From the NCBI RefSeq assembly GCF_900142895.1, contig NZ_LT670847.1, positions 186,001 to 250,000 of the forward strand: a stretch of 64,000 bases of DNA. Reading direction: 5' to 3'. The DNA comes from Vreelandella subglaciescola. GTDB taxonomy: Bacteria > Pseudomonadota > Gammaproteobacteria > Pseudomonadales > Halomonadaceae. Below the pieces are notes generated by a model. It saw nothing but the letters and a program-made list of their open reading frames with translations. It did not search any database and was not told where the DNA came from. Below are positions 9,136 through 18,592 of the stretch, piece after piece. Position 1 is the first letter of the stretch, and every line of letters begins with the position of its first letter. The position numbers and the translations under genes are program-made.

Positions 9136-10716
9136 TTAGTGGCGAAAGTGACGCATACCGGTAAACACCATGGCAATGCCGGCTTCGTTGGCCGCGTCGA
9201 TCACTTCCTGATCGCGCATGGAGCCGCCCGGCTGGATAACCGCGGTAATGCCTGCAGCAGCGGCGGCATCGATGCCGTCACGGAAGGGGAAGAAGGCATC
9301 TGACGCCATCACCGAGCCGGGCACCGAGAGATTCTCGTCGGCGGCTTTGATGCCGGCGATTTTGGCGGAGTACACGCGGCTCATCTGCCCCGCGCCGACG
9401 CCCACGGTCTGGCCGCCCTTGGCGTAGACGATGGCATTTGACTTGACGAACTTGGCCACGCGCCAGGCAAAGGTTAGATCATCCAATTCCTGCTCCGAGG
9501 GTGCGCGCTCGCTGACCACTTTCAGCTCATCGCGGCTGACCATGCCGTGGTCGCGTTCCTGCACCAGCAGCCCGCCGTTAACGCGCTTGTAATCCAGCGC
9601 GGGCGCTGCGGCGTCGATCGGCCAGCCGGCGCTGGCATCGAGCAGGCGCACGTTGCGCTTTTCCGCGACGATCGCGGCGGCGGCGTCATCAATCCCGGGG
9701 GCGATGATGACTTCGACAAACTGGCGATCAACGATCATGCGGGCAGTGTCGGCGTCGAGTGCGACGTTGAACGCAATGATGCCGCCAAAGGCGCTGGTGG
9801 GGTCGGTCTTGAAGGCCATGTCGTAGGCGTCAGCGGCGCTTTTGCCCACGGCGACACCGCAGGGGTTGGCGTGCTTGACGATCACGCAGGCGGTGTCGTC
9901 AAAGGCCTTGACGCACTCGAAAGCCGCATCGGTATCGGCAATGTTGTTAAACGACAGCGGCTTGCCCTGACGCGTCTGTGCAGTGGCCACGCCGGGCTCG
10001 CTGGCCTCGGGGTCGACATAAAACGCGGCGTTCTGGTGCGGGTTTTCGCCGTAGCGCATGTCCTGCTTTTTGGCCAGCTGCAGGTTGAAGGTGCGCGGGA
10101 AGTTGGCATCTTCGGCATTGATCTGACGACCCAGATAGTCGGCGATGGCGCCGTCGTAGCCGGCGGTATGTTCAAACGCCTTGACCGCCAGATCAAAACG
10201 CGTGGCGGTGCTGACCTGACCCTGCTGTGCGCCCAGCTCTTCGAGCACCCGGGCGTAGTCGACGGTGTTGACCACAATGGTGGTGTAGGCGTGGTTTTTG
10301 GCGCAGGCGCGCACCATTGTCGGCCCGCCGATGTCGATGTTCTCGATGGCGTCAGTCAGGCTGCAGTCGGGTTTGGCCACGGTCGCGGCAAAGGGATACA
10401 GGTTGACCACGACCATATCGATCGGCGTGATGTCGTTTTCCGCCATGACCGCATCGTCCTGCCCGCGGCGAGCCAGAATGCCGCCGTGGATTTTGGGATG
10501 CAGGGTCTTGACCCGTCCGTCCATGATTTCCGGAAAGCCGGTGTGCTCGGACACTTCCGTAACGGGCACCTGATTGTCCTGCAGCAGGCGGAAAGTACCG
10601 CCGGTGGACAACAGCTCGACGCCGTGGTCGCTAAGGCCACGGGCAAAGTCAACGATGCCGGTTTTATCGGAAACGCTTAGCAAAGCGCGGCGAACGGGAG
10701 TCGCGGTATTAGCCAT
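9136..10716 (-). CDS. purH: Bifunctional AICAR transformylase / IMP cyclohydrolase
   Basis: PurH carries out the last two steps of de novo purine synthesis: formylation of AICAR from 10-formyl-tetrahydrofolate, then ring closure to IMP. The 526-residue product has an N-terminal cyclohydrolase domain ([20 protein letters not shown] through about residue 200) and a C-terminal transformylase domain with the [11 protein letters not shown] motif near residue 270. I prefer the ATG at 10716 ([10 protein letters not shown]) to an in-frame TTG 27 bases earlier. It is the last gene of the accBC-prmA-dusB-fis-purH run, 47 bases after fis; purD, its usual neighbour, would lie beyond and is not here. Confidence 0.96.
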   Translation of the reverse strand: MANTATPVRRALLSVSDKTGIVDFARGLSDHGVELLSTGGTFRLLQDNQVPVTEVSEHTGFPEIMDGRVKTLHPKIHGGILARRGQDDAVMAENDITPIDMVVVNLYPFAATVAKPDCSLTDAIENIDIGGPTMVRACAKNHAYTTIVVNTVDYARVLEELGAQQGQVSTATRFDLAVKAFEHTAGYDGAIADYLGRQINAEDANFPRTFNLQLAKKQDMRYGENPHQNAAFYVDPEASEPGVATAQTRQGKPLSFNNIADTDAAFECVKAFDDTACVIVKHANPCGVAVGKSAADAYDMAFKTDPTSAFGGIIAFNVALDADTARMIVDRQFVEVIIAPGIDDAAAAIVAEKRNVRLLDASAGWPIDAAAPALDYKRVNGGLLVQERDHGMVSRDELKVVSERAPSEQELDDLTFAWRVAKFVKSNAIVYAKGGQTVGVGAGQMSRVYSAKIAGIKAADENLSVPGSVMASDAFFPFRDGIDAAAAAGITAVIQPGGSMRDQEVIDAANEAGIAMVFTGMRHFRH

Positions 10717-10763
10717 CAATGTGCTCGTTTGCAATGAGTTCAAGAGGAAAACAACGACGCCCC

Positions 10764-11099
10764 TCAGGGGGCGTCGCTATCAATAAAGCCGTACGCTTTG
10801 AGTTTTTTGCGCAGGGTGCCGCGGTTAAGCCCCAATACCTTGGCGGCGCGGGTCTGGTTGCCGTTGGTGTATTCCATCACCGAGGCCAGCAGCGGGGTTT
10901 CCACCTCGGCCATGACCATGGCGTAAAGGTCGCTGGTTTCGCCGCCGTCGAGGTGTTCAAAATAGCGCCGCATGGAGGTTTCCACGGCTTCGCGCAGCGG
11001 CTGGGGCGGTGTATCCGGCGCTGCTGCGCGGGGCGGCGTCGAGTGAGCCAGGCCGGCGCTTGCGTGAGCGCCATGTGACATCAGATTGCGGTCAGTCAT
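10764..11099 (-). CDS. fis: Fis nucleoid-associated DNA-binding protein
   Basis: Fis bends DNA and controls rRNA, tRNA and growth-phase genes. The C-terminal helix-turn-helix ([26 protein letters not shown]) is nearly identical to E. coli Fis. At 111 residues it is about 13 longer than E. coli Fis, the excess being an Ala/Pro-rich N-terminal tail. Its ATGA start overlaps the end of dusB, the classic dusB-fis coupling, so translation is probably linked. Confidence 0.95.
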   Translation of the reverse strand: MTDRNLMSHGAHASAGLAHSTPPRAAAPDTPPQPLREAVETSMRRYFEHLDGGETSDLYAMVMAEVETPLLASVMEYTNGNQTRAAKVLGLNRGTLRKKLKAYGFIDSDAP

Positions 11100-12133
11100 G
11101 CGGCATGGCTTCCTTTAGCTAACAGGCGCGCAGGGGCATCCGGCGCCATGGCATTGTTCATCCAGGCAAACTGCGCCGCCGGGGTGTCCAGCGCGTTGAA
11201 CTGCTGCTTCAAAGTGCGCTGGAGCGCGGCGTCAAAGCGCGTATCCGCGGCGAGATACCAGCCCACATGCTTGCGCGCGATGCGCACACCCATGACCTCG
11301 CCGTAAAAAGCGTGCAGCGTGGCAAGATGTTCGCCGAGTACCTGATGGCGCTCGTCAAGCGTCGGCGGCGCCATATGAATGCCGTGGTCCAGATAGTGGC
11401 TGACCTGCTCGAAGATCCACGGGTTGCCCTGGGCACCGCGGCCGATCATCAGTGCGTCGGCCTGAGTATAGGCCAGAACGCGTGCGGCTTTCTCGGGACT
11501 GTCGATATCGCCGTTGGCAAACACCGGCAGCGACACCCGGGATTTCACTTCGGCGATGGTGTCGTATTCGGCCTCGCCGGCGTAGCGCTGCTGGCGGTGG
11601 CGGCCGTGCACGGCCAGCGCCTGAATGCCGGCATCCTCGGCAATTTTGGCCACGCGCACGGCGTTGTTGCTGTCGGCGCACCAGCCGGTGCGAATCTTGA
11701 GCGTGACGGGGACGTCCACCGCGGCGACTACGCCTGCGACGATCTCGGCGACCAGCCGTTCATCGCGTAGAAGCGCCGAGCCGGCAGCCTTGCGGCAGAC
11801 TTTTTTCGCCGGGCAGCCCATGTTGATATCGATCACCTCGGCGCCCAGTTCGGCGTTCAGGCGCGCGGCTTCGGCGAGCATCTCGGCGTCGCCGCCGGCA
11901 ATCTGCACCACCCGGGGAGCGGGCTCGCCGCGATGATCCATGCGCTGCCGGGATTTGCGTGTATGCCACAGGCTGGGGTCGGCCGTGACCATTTCACCCA
12001 CCACCCAGCCGGCCCCCAGCCGCCGGCATAGCTGACGAAAAGGGCGATCGGTAACGCCCGCCATCGGCGCGAGTATCACGCGGTTGGGTAGCGTATAAGG
12101 GCCGATGGAAACAGCCGATGATGGTGGTGTCAT
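11096..12133 (-). CDS. dusB: tRNA-dihydrouridine synthase B
   Basis: DusB reduces specific uridines in the tRNA D-loop to dihydrouridine using FMN and NADPH. The 345-residue product has the FMN-barrel start ([20 protein letters not shown]), the catalytic cysteine in [19 protein letters not shown], the phosphate loop NGDI and the [11 protein letters not shown] motif. It is co-directional with prmA upstream (17-base gap) and overlaps fis by 4 bases, which matches E. coli and Pseudomonas gene order. Confidence 0.95.
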   Translation of the reverse strand: MTPPSSAVSIGPYTLPNRVILAPMAGVTDRPFRQLCRRLGAGWVVGEMVTADPSLWHTRKSRQRMDHRGEPAPRVVQIAGGDAEMLAEAARLNAELGAEVIDINMGCPAKKVCRKAAGSALLRDERLVAEIVAGVVAAVDVPVTLKIRTGWCADSNNAVRVAKIAEDAGIQALAVHGRHRQQRYAGEAEYDTIAEVKSRVSLPVFANGDIDSPEKAARVLAYTQADALMIGRGAQGNPWIFEQVSHYLDHGIHMAPPTLDERHQVLGEHLATLHAFYGEVMGVRIARKHVGWYLAADTRFDAALQRTLKQQFNALDTPAAQFAWMNNAMAPDAPARLLAKGSHAA

Positions 12134-12150
12134 AGCGTTAATCCGGGCGT

Positions 12151-13074
12151 TTAATTCGGGCGTGTGCCGGTCAGGCGAACCCAGCCTTCGCGAATTTCCG
12201 GCTCATCGATGATAAGCCCTTGAACCTCATAGGCCGCGCTAACATCGTCGGCCTGATTGGCGAGAATACCGGATAGCGCAATGCGCCCGCCCGGTGCCAC
12301 GTGGCCGGCAATGGTGGCGGCAAGCTCGATCAGCGGGCCGGCCAGAATATTGGCGGTGACGATGGGGTAGCGCTGGTCAGGCAGCTGTTCGGCGAGCTGT
12401 TCAGGGTAGTACAGCGCCAGATCGGCGTCAGCAACGGCGTTACGCTCGGCGTTGTCGCGGCTGGCCTGCAGCGCCTGAGGGTCGATGTCGGTGCCCACGG
12501 CGTGGCTCGCCCCCAGCTTCAGCGCGGCGATGGCCAGAATGCCCGAACCGCAGCCCACGTCGAGCACGCGGGTGCCGGCCAGCTCGCCGTCTACCGCCAG
12601 CGCATCCAGCCAGGCCAGGCACAGCGCGGTGGTGGGGTGTGTGCCGGTACCAAAGGCCAGCCCCGGGTCGAGCATTAGGTTGACGGCATCAGAAGCTGGC
12701 GGAGTATGCCAGCTGGGCACGATCCACAGCCGCTGGCCCATTTGCAGCGGCTCAAAGCTGTCCATCCATTCGCGTTCCCAGTCGCGGTCGGCCAGCAGCT
12801 CGTATTCGATCTCGGGGCAGGGTTCGCCGGGAAAATGCTCGGCCCAGGTGGCGTGAATCCGCTCCAGCATTTCGCCCACGCCTTCCAGGTCATCATAGAG
12901 GCCGGTCAGCACGGTATCCTGCCACAGCGGCGTGGTGCCGCGCTCGGGCTCGAATACGGGGTCGTCTTCGGCGTCCTGCAGGCCAATGGCCGTCGCCCCT
13001 TCGTCAAGCAACAGCTCTTCCAGCTGTTCGGCCTGTTCGGGAGCCACATGGGCCTTGAGTTGTAGCCAGGGCAT
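12151..13074 (-). CDS. prmA: Ribosomal protein L11 methyltransferase
   Basis: PrmA trimethylates ribosomal protein L11 with S-adenosylmethionine. The 307-residue chain has the N-terminal L11-recognition domain (MPWLQLKAHVAPEQAEQLEELL) and the C-terminal methyltransferase domain with motif I VLDVGCGSGILAIAALKLGA and the catalytic-site NILAGPLIELA segment. A GGAG site precedes the ATG. It lies between accC and dusB on the same strand; a hairpin upstream may partly separate it from accBC. Confidence 0.95.
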   Translation of the reverse strand: MPWLQLKAHVAPEQAEQLEELLLDEGATAIGLQDAEDDPVFEPERGTTPLWQDTVLTGLYDDLEGVGEMLERIHATWAEHFPGEPCPEIEYELLADRDWEREWMDSFEPLQMGQRLWIVPSWHTPPASDAVNLMLDPGLAFGTGTHPTTALCLAWLDALAVDGELAGTRVLDVGCGSGILAIAALKLGASHAVGTDIDPQALQASRDNAERNAVADADLALYYPEQLAEQLPDQRYPIVTANILAGPLIELAATIAGHVAPGGRIALSGILANQADDVSAAYEVQGLIIDEPEIREGWVRLTGTRPN

Positions 13075-13102
13075 GGCGTTCTCCGCACGGCGGGGAAAAG
13101 GA

Positions 13103-13124
13103 CGGGGTGGCGCTGGCCACCCCG
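13103..13124 (-). terminator. Hairpin between accC and prmA, probable weak terminator
   Basis: A 9-base GC-rich stem (CGGGGTGGC/GCCACCCCG) with a 4-base loop sits between accC and prmA. On the minus strand it is followed by TCCTTTTCC, so the T-tract is imperfect and read-through into prmA is likely. Confidence 0.5.
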
Positions 13125-13187
13125 TATCAGGTTGAGTATGACAAGTAGGGCTCGTCAGTGATCCGCGTCAGCCGTCGGCGGTAGCGG

Positions 13188-14528
13188 TCAAGACTCGAGC
13201 TTTTTTTCCAGATAGTGGATAGTGACGCCGCCCTGGCGGAAGTAGCTATCGCGTACCAGATCCTTGTGCAGATCAATATTGGTCTTGATACCTTCGACCA
13301 GCAGCTCGTCCAGCGCGTTGCGCATGCGCGTCAGGGCGATGTCGCGGTCTTCTCCCCAGGTGATCAGCTTGCCGATCAGCGAGTCGTAGTGGGGCGGCAC
13401 GGTGTAGCCGGTGTAGAGGTGCGAATCCATGCGCACGCCCAGCCCGCCCGGCGGATGATACAGCGTGATCTTGCCCGGCGAGGGCATGAAGGTGCGGGCG
13501 TCTTCGGCGTTGATGCGGCACTCAAAGGAATGGCCGTTGATTTTGACGTCGTCCTGGGTGATCGACAGCGGCATGCCGGCGGCGATGCGTAGCTGTTCCT
13601 TGACGATATCCACGCCGGTGACCATTTCCGTCACCGGGTGCTCGACCTGCACGCGGGTGTTCATCTCGATAAAGAAAAACTCGCCGTCTTCGTAGAGAAA
13701 CTCGAAGGTACCCGCGCCGCGGTAGTTGATGTCGATACAGGCGTCGCGGCAGGCGGTGAGCACCTTCTCCCGGGCGGCGGGATCGATACCCGGCGCCGGG
13801 GCTTCTTCCAGCACTTTCTGGTGGCGGCGCTGCAGCGAGCAGTCGCGATCAAAAAGGTGAATGGCGTTGCCCTGACCGTCGGCCAGTACCTGCACCTCAA
13901 CGTGGCGCGGTTTTTCCAGGAATTTTTCCATGTAAACCGTGCCGTCACCAAACGCCGCGCTGGCTTCGGTGCGGGTGATGCTGATGGCCGAAAGCAGCGA
14001 GCCTTCGCTGTGCACCACGCGCATGCCGCGCCCGCCGCCGCCGGAGGCGGCCTTGATGATAACCGGATAGCCGATGCGCCGCGCGGTGGCCAGGTTGGCG
14101 TCGCCGTCGTCGCCCAGCGGGCCGTTGGAGCCGGGCACAGTGGGTACGCCGGCTTCTTTCATGGCCCGGATGGCGCTGACCTTGTCGCCCATCAGGCGAA
14201 TGGTGTCAGCGCGCGGGCCGATGAATTTGAAGCCCGAGCGTTCCACCTGTTCGGCAAAGTCGGCGTTTTCCGAAAGAAAGCCGTAGCCGGGATGAATGGC
14301 GCTTGCATCGGTGACTTCAGCCGCGCTGATCAGCGCGGGAATATGCAGATACGACTGTGCCGAGGAAGCCGGGCCAATACATACGGCCTCGTCGGCGAGA
14401 CGTACATGCATCAGCTCGCGGTCGGCCTTGGAGTGCACAGCGACCGTTTTGATGCCCAGCTCTTTGCACGCGCGCAAAATACGCAGGGCAATTTCGCCGC
14501 GATTGGCGATCAGTACCTTGTCCAGCAT
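13188..14528 (-). CDS. accC: Biotin carboxylase subunit of acetyl-CoA carboxylase
   Basis: AccC carboxylates the biotin on AccB using ATP and bicarbonate, the first half-reaction of malonyl-CoA formation for fatty acid synthesis. The 446-residue protein has the N-terminal [22 protein letters not shown], the glycine-rich ATP loop [10 protein letters not shown], and the catalytic [20 protein letters not shown] segment. I chose the ATG at 14528 ([11 protein letters not shown]), which has GGTGGA 7 bases upstream; a TTG 21 bases further out is less likely. It follows accB by about 30 bases in the same operon. Confidence 0.97.
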   Translation of the reverse strand: MLDKVLIANRGEIALRILRACKELGIKTVAVHSKADRELMHVRLADEAVCIGPASSAQSYLHIPALISAAEVTDASAIHPGYGFLSENADFAEQVERSGFKFIGPRADTIRLMGDKVSAIRAMKEAGVPTVPGSNGPLGDDGDANLATARRIGYPVIIKAASGGGGRGMRVVHSEGSLLSAISITRTEASAAFGDGTVYMEKFLEKPRHVEVQVLADGQGNAIHLFDRDCSLQRRHQKVLEEAPAPGIDPAAREKVLTACRDACIDINYRGAGTFEFLYEDGEFFFIEMNTRVQVEHPVTEMVTGVDIVKEQLRIAAGMPLSITQDDVKINGHSFECRINAEDARTFMPSPGKITLYHPPGGLGVRMDSHLYTGYTVPPHYDSLIGKLITWGEDRDIALTRMRNALDELLVEGIKTNIDLHKDLVRDSYFRQGGVTIHYLEKKLES

Positions 14529-14559
14529 GGGAGAGTCCACCCGTGTCAAAAATGAAAGA

Positions 14560-15027
14560 TCAGGCGATCACGATCATGGGCTGATCGAATTCCACCGGTT
14601 CGCCGTCTTCCACCAGAATGGCTTCCACCACGCCGTCGCGGTCGGCTTCGATCTGGTTCATCATCTTCATGGCTTCAACGATGCACACGGTATCGCCTTT
14701 TTTCACCGTGTCGCCGACGTCAGAGAAGGGCTTGGCGCCGGGCGCCGGGCTGCGGTAAAACGTGCCGACCATGGGCGAGTTGACGGCTTCGCCGCGGTAG
14801 GTAGGCGCGGCTGGGGCTTCCGGCGCGGGGCTGGCATGGCCCGGCGCGGCGGGATCGGGCGCCTGCTGCTGGGGCGGCGCATACTGCGGCATCGGCTGCG
14901 GCGCATAGGCGCTGCCGTTCGGGTGGCGGCTGATGCGTACCGACTCTTCGCCTTCCTGAATCTCGATCTCGCTGATATTGGATTCTTCCAACAGCTCGAT
15001 CAGTTTTTTGACTTTGCGAATATCCAT
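14560..15027 (-). CDS. accB: Biotin carboxyl carrier protein of acetyl-CoA carboxylase
   Basis: AccB carries the covalently bound biotin that shuttles CO2 between AccC and the carboxyltransferase. The 155-residue protein has a conserved N-terminal segment ([23 protein letters not shown]), an Ala/Pro-rich linker (about residues 45-75) and a C-terminal biotinyl domain with the modification site [13 protein letters not shown]; the lysine of AMKM is the biotinylated residue. aroQ, which often precedes accB, is absent; a non-coding stretch lies upstream and should contain the accBC promoter. Confidence 0.97.
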   Translation of the reverse strand: MDIRKVKKLIELLEESNISEIEIQEGEESVRISRHPNGSAYAPQPMPQYAPPQQQAPDPAAPGHASPAPEAPAAPTYRGEAVNSPMVGTFYRSPAPGAKPFSDVGDTVKKGDTVCIVEAMKMMNQIEADRDGVVEAILVEDGEPVEFDQPMIVIA

Positions 15028-15437
15028 GAGAGAACCCCATCCTCAATGAAAGTGAAAAACAGCAAAAATAAAAGCGCTGAAAGTGATAGCCGTGACAGCC
15101 CGGCTCGTCGACGTAACGGCAGCGTTTAAGTAGCAGCTCCGCATTGGCAGCAGTCGCGGCGGTAGCGCTTAAACGGCGCAGCACGTGTGGTGAAAAAGCG
15201 CGTTGATCTTGCCTTTGGTAGCGTCGCTTTTTGTCGCAGTAAACCAGACTAAAAATAAAAGAGAACGCGGCACGTTAGCGAACGTTACAGCTTTATCAAT
15301 GCCCAGTGCTGCGTATTCAGGCCGACGTGAAGGCGAAGTTTGCCGAAAAAAAGACCTGATGTCTAGCAAAGCAAAGGCGTGTCCAGATATGACTGCCGTA
15401 AACGAACGTTTGACGACGTTGGCGTCATGGGCGCGTC
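15028..15437. other. Non-coding leader region upstream of accBC
   Basis: About 410 bases lie between accB and the dsbD terminator. It must contain the accBC promoter on the minus strand, but no clear -10/-35 pair stood out. An open frame on plus across 15203-15490 runs into the dsbD terminator hairpin, has no ribosome-binding site and is not credible. Confidence 0.6.
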
Positions 15438-15478
15438 AAAATGCCGGCAAGGTCATGGGAAAAATGACCTTGCCGGCA
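15438..15478 (-). terminator. Rho-independent terminator of dsbD
   Basis: A perfect 15-base stem (TGCCGGCAAGGTCAT and complement) with a 7-base loop is followed on the minus strand by TTTT, 14 bases after the dsbD stop codon. Confidence 0.88.
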
Positions 15479-15491
15479 GCGCGGCGGTAGA

Positions 15492-17444
15492 TTAACCGGC
15501 CTGACCGTTCAGCCATTGCCCCAGACGCTCAAGGTGCGCGCTGAACTGCTGGGCATCCACTTCGCCCTGAATGCGTGCCTGGGAGATTTCTTCGCCTCCG
15601 GCAAAAAACAGCAGGCTGGGCGGACCAAACAGGTCGTAGTTTTGCAGCAGCTCGCGGGTGTCATCGTCGGTCTCGGTGACGTCGGCCTGAATCAGCGCAT
15701 AGCCGGAAAGTGCCTTGGCGACGCGCGGATCGGGGTACACCTCGCGCTCCATTATCTTGCAGGAAATGCACCATTCGGCGGTAAAGTCGACAAACGCCGG
15801 TTTTCCCTGAGTGCTGGCGCGCTCAAGCTCGGCTTCAAGCCCGGTCAGGGTATCGACCCGGGTAAACTCGGGCGTTGCCACCGCCGCTGCGCCGCCGTTG
15901 CCAGCGTGCTGCAGGTTTTGCAGCGGGCGCAGTGGATTACCGTTGCCCTGAGCGGCCCCGAGCAGCAGGGCAATGCCCCAGGCGAGCAGCAAAACGCCCA
16001 GCGCCTGACGCGCTCGCGCCCAGCCCTGCGGCTGGTTGAACTGCAGTGCGCCCAGCGTCAGCGCGGTACCCACGGCCAGCGCGGCCCACAGCATCAGTGC
16101 CAGTGGGGCGCTTACCAAGCGTTCAATCATCCAGATGGCAACGCCCAGCAGCAGTAGGCCAAAGGCAATCTTGACGCCGTTCATCCACGCACCGGAGCGT
16201 GGCAGCAGCGTGGCCCCAAAAGTGCCCACCAAAAGTAGCGGCACCCCCATGCCCAGCCCCAGCGCAAACAGCACCATGCCGCCCAGCACGCCGTCGCCGG
16301 TGGACGAGATGAACACCATGGCGCCGGCCAGCGGCGCGGTCACGCAGGGCGATACCACGAGTACCGACAGCGCACCGGCCACGGCCAGCCCCAGCGGGCC
16401 GCTTTGCTGGGCGCGAGCTTGCCAGGCGTCCACTTTGGTTGCGATACGCGGCGAGAGGCGCAGCTCAAAGGCACCAAACATGGCCAGCGCAAACAGCGTG
16501 AACAGCACGGCAAAGGTAATCAGCACCGGCGCTGACTGCAGGTGTGCCTGCAGGTTAAGCCCGGCGCCGAACAGCCCCATCAGCACGCCGACCAGCGCGT
16601 AGGTCAGCGCCATGCCCAGCACGTAGCTCGTCGAGAGCACGAAGGCGCGCGGGCGCGTCGGATTCTGGCCGACGATGATCGACGACATGATCGGCAGCAT
16701 AGGCAGTACGCAGGGGGTGAAGGTAAGCCCGAGCCCGGCGAGGAAGAAAAGCCCCAGCGCCAGCGGCAGGCTGGCCTCGTTGAGCAGGCTGGCAAAGCGG
16801 TGATCTTCGCTTTGGGGGCCGCTAAAGTCGGCAGCGGCCGCGCTGTTCTCTTGCTGTTTCTGGTCGGGGCCGTTGCTGGGCGAAGCTGCGGACGCCTCGG
16901 ATGCGGTGGCCGCCGTTTGTTCACCGGCAAAGGCGGCGGGGGCCCGGGTTTCGCCGGCTTCAAGCGTCATGCGCTCGGGTGGATAGCAAAGCCCGGCATC
17001 GGCACAGCCCTGAAACGTCAGCTCAAGCGTAAACGGACCGGCGTGGGGCGCTTCCAGCGGCACCTCGAATACCACGCTATCGCGGAACGTGTAGACATCG
17101 CCGAGAAACTCATCGGTGGTGAAGGTGCCGGGGGGGATTTTCGGTTCGCCCAGGCTGACGTCCGGCGTCTGGCTTTCTACGGCGAACTGGTGGCGGTAGA
17201 GGTAGTACTCCTCGGCGGCCTTGACGCCGATATACAGCGTGTCGCCGTTGTGCCAGGCGCTGGGCTGAAACGCCTCGCGCACGGGCAGAAAATCACTCTG
17301 ATCGTCAGAAAACCACTGTGCCTGAGCGCTGCTGAACGGTACGGCAAGCAGTAACACGGCCAATAGCCACAAGGCCAGTAGCGACAAGGCATCATGGCGC
17401 GAGAGCGCGGTCAGACGGGCAGGCAAGTGAACATGAAACAACAC
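15492..17444 (-). CDS. dsbD: Thiol:disulfide interchange protein DsbD
   Basis: DsbD carries electrons from cytoplasmic thioredoxin across the inner membrane to periplasmic DsbC, DsbG and CcmG. The 650-residue protein has a signal segment (ending about AQA at residue 42), a periplasmic alpha domain with the cysteine pair GCADAGLCYPPERM, eight or so membrane segments with the redox cysteines in FTPCVLPMLP and VVSPCVTAPLAG, and a C-terminal thioredoxin-like domain with AEWCISCKIMEREV. All three redox centres are present. It is monocistronic, closed by a strong terminator. Confidence 0.95.
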   Translation of the reverse strand: MLFHVHLPARLTALSRHDALSLLALWLLAVLLLAVPFSSAQAQWFSDDQSDFLPVREAFQPSAWHNGDTLYIGVKAAEEYYLYRHQFAVESQTPDVSLGEPKIPPGTFTTDEFLGDVYTFRDSVVFEVPLEAPHAGPFTLELTFQGCADAGLCYPPERMTLEAGETRAPAAFAGEQTAATASEASAASPSNGPDQKQQENSAAAADFSGPQSEDHRFASLLNEASLPLALGLFFLAGLGLTFTPCVLPMLPIMSSIIVGQNPTRPRAFVLSTSYVLGMALTYALVGVLMGLFGAGLNLQAHLQSAPVLITFAVLFTLFALAMFGAFELRLSPRIATKVDAWQARAQQSGPLGLAVAGALSVLVVSPCVTAPLAGAMVFISSTGDGVLGGMVLFALGLGMGVPLLLVGTFGATLLPRSGAWMNGVKIAFGLLLLGVAIWMIERLVSAPLALMLWAALAVGTALTLGALQFNQPQGWARARQALGVLLLAWGIALLLGAAQGNGNPLRPLQNLQHAGNGGAAAVATPEFTRVDTLTGLEAELERASTQGKPAFVDFTAEWCISCKIMEREVYPDPRVAKALSGYALIQADVTETDDDTRELLQNYDLFGPPSLLFFAGGEEISQARIQGEVDAQQFSAHLERLGQWLNGQAG

Positions 17445-17621
17445 GGGATATCCTTCTTGCTGAAAAGCAGCTGGGCAGAAAAACGCGACCGGAACGGGAG
17501 TACGCTATATGGACAGCGGGGCGCGGGATAGATTCTGTGTATCAGGTGCGCCCATCTGTCGCGGCTGCGCCGGCGGTGGGATAGAAGCACCTTCATGGAA
17601 TGTTAATCGTTGCCGGAAACG

Positions 17622-17651
17622 CCAGCGGGCTGCCCGAAGGCAGCCCGCTGG
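17622..17651 (-). terminator. Probable terminator after ppa
   Basis: A perfect 13-base stem (CCAGCGGGCTGCC and complement) closes on a CGAA tetraloop, about 75 bases after the ppa stop. The T-tract on the minus strand is poor, so termination may be partial. Confidence 0.65.
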
Positions 17652-17725
17652 TGGTGTGATCATCGTTGTGCGTTAACGAGAGTGCGTTAACGATAACCAT
17701 GGCACGGCAATGTTATCTGGCGCCA

Positions 17726-18256
17726 TCAGGCTTTCTGGTAGGCGGCAGCGGATTTTTCAATCGCCTTGCGCGCAGCGTCGGCGCCTTCCCAGGATTCCAC
17801 TTTCACCCATTTGCCTTTTTCCAGATCCTTGTAGTTTTCAAAGAAGTGGGCAATCTGCTGGCGCAGCAGCTCGGGCAGGTCGGTGACTTCCTCGATGCCG
17901 TCGTAAAGCGAGGACAGCTTGGCGTGGGGCACGCAGACCAGCTTGGCATCTTCGCCGGCTTCGTCGGTCATGTTAAGGACGCCAACCGGGCGGGCACGGA
18001 TGATGCTGCCGGGCGTGACCGGGTGCGGCGTGACGACCAGCGCGTCCAGCGCATCGCCGTCGTCGGCCAGGGTGTGCGGAATGAAGCCGTAGTTGGCCGG
18101 ATAGAACATTGGCGTAGCCATGAAACGATCCACCATCAGCGCGCCCATGTCTTCGTTGATCTCGTACTTGATCGGCGCGTGATTTGCCGGAATCTCGATG
18201 GCCACGTAAATATCGTTGGGCAGGTCCTTACCGGCGGGGATGTTAGCAAAGTTCAT
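17726..18256 (-). CDS. ppa: Inorganic pyrophosphatase (family I)
   Basis: This cytosolic enzyme hydrolyses pyrophosphate from biosynthesis. The 176-residue chain has the family I signature [11 protein letters not shown] with metal-binding aspartates, plus the substrate contacts [14 protein letters not shown] and [14 protein letters not shown]; length matches E. coli Ppa (176). The PPi-type phosphofructokinase at 20513-21772 would compete for the same pyrophosphate. The gene is transcribed alone, divergent from the kinase-like gene at 18593. Confidence 0.96.
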   Translation of the reverse strand: MNFANIPAGKDLPNDIYVAIEIPANHAPIKYEINEDMGALMVDRFMATPMFYPANYGFIPHTLADDGDALDALVVTPHPVTPGSIIRARPVGVLNMTDEAGEDAKLVCVPHAKLSSLYDGIEEVTDLPELLRQQIAHFFENYKDLEKGKWVKVESWEGADAARKAIEKSAAAYQKA

Positions 18257-18592
18257 CGTTGGATCCTTGGGGCTTGTGCGTGTTGCAACGCGTCAGGGCA
18301 TGATAGCGCTGACCGGTGCCGAACGTAATGGCGTTAAATTATACGAACATGGCGTAAGGATTACCAATGCGACATAGGGCGAGTCTATAAATAGGCCGGT
18401 TATGTAAAGAAGCGTATGTCAGGAACAGTGAGCCCCGGCGAAAAGTCCAACCGGCGCTGAGCGCATTTGGCAAGCCTTCTTTGTATGCAATAAGTCGCAT
18501 AGTGGTATACAGCTTGCGGCGTGTATGATTCCTGGTTGTTTATGCATACCCCACAATAACCTCGGCCCGCCCGACGAGGTTGGGAGGAGAAC
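18257..18592. other. Divergent intergenic region between ppa and a kinase-like gene
   Basis: The 336 bases hold no gene. AT-rich stretches around 18335-18410 (for example TTATACGAACAT and TATAAATAGG) probably contain promoters for ppa on minus and for the gene at 18593 on plus, but I cannot assign the boxes. Confidence 0.5.

Noticed and set aside
15203..15490. 95-codon open frame between accB and dsbD
   Set aside because: It has no ribosome-binding site, an unlikely composition, and ends inside the dsbD terminator hairpin.
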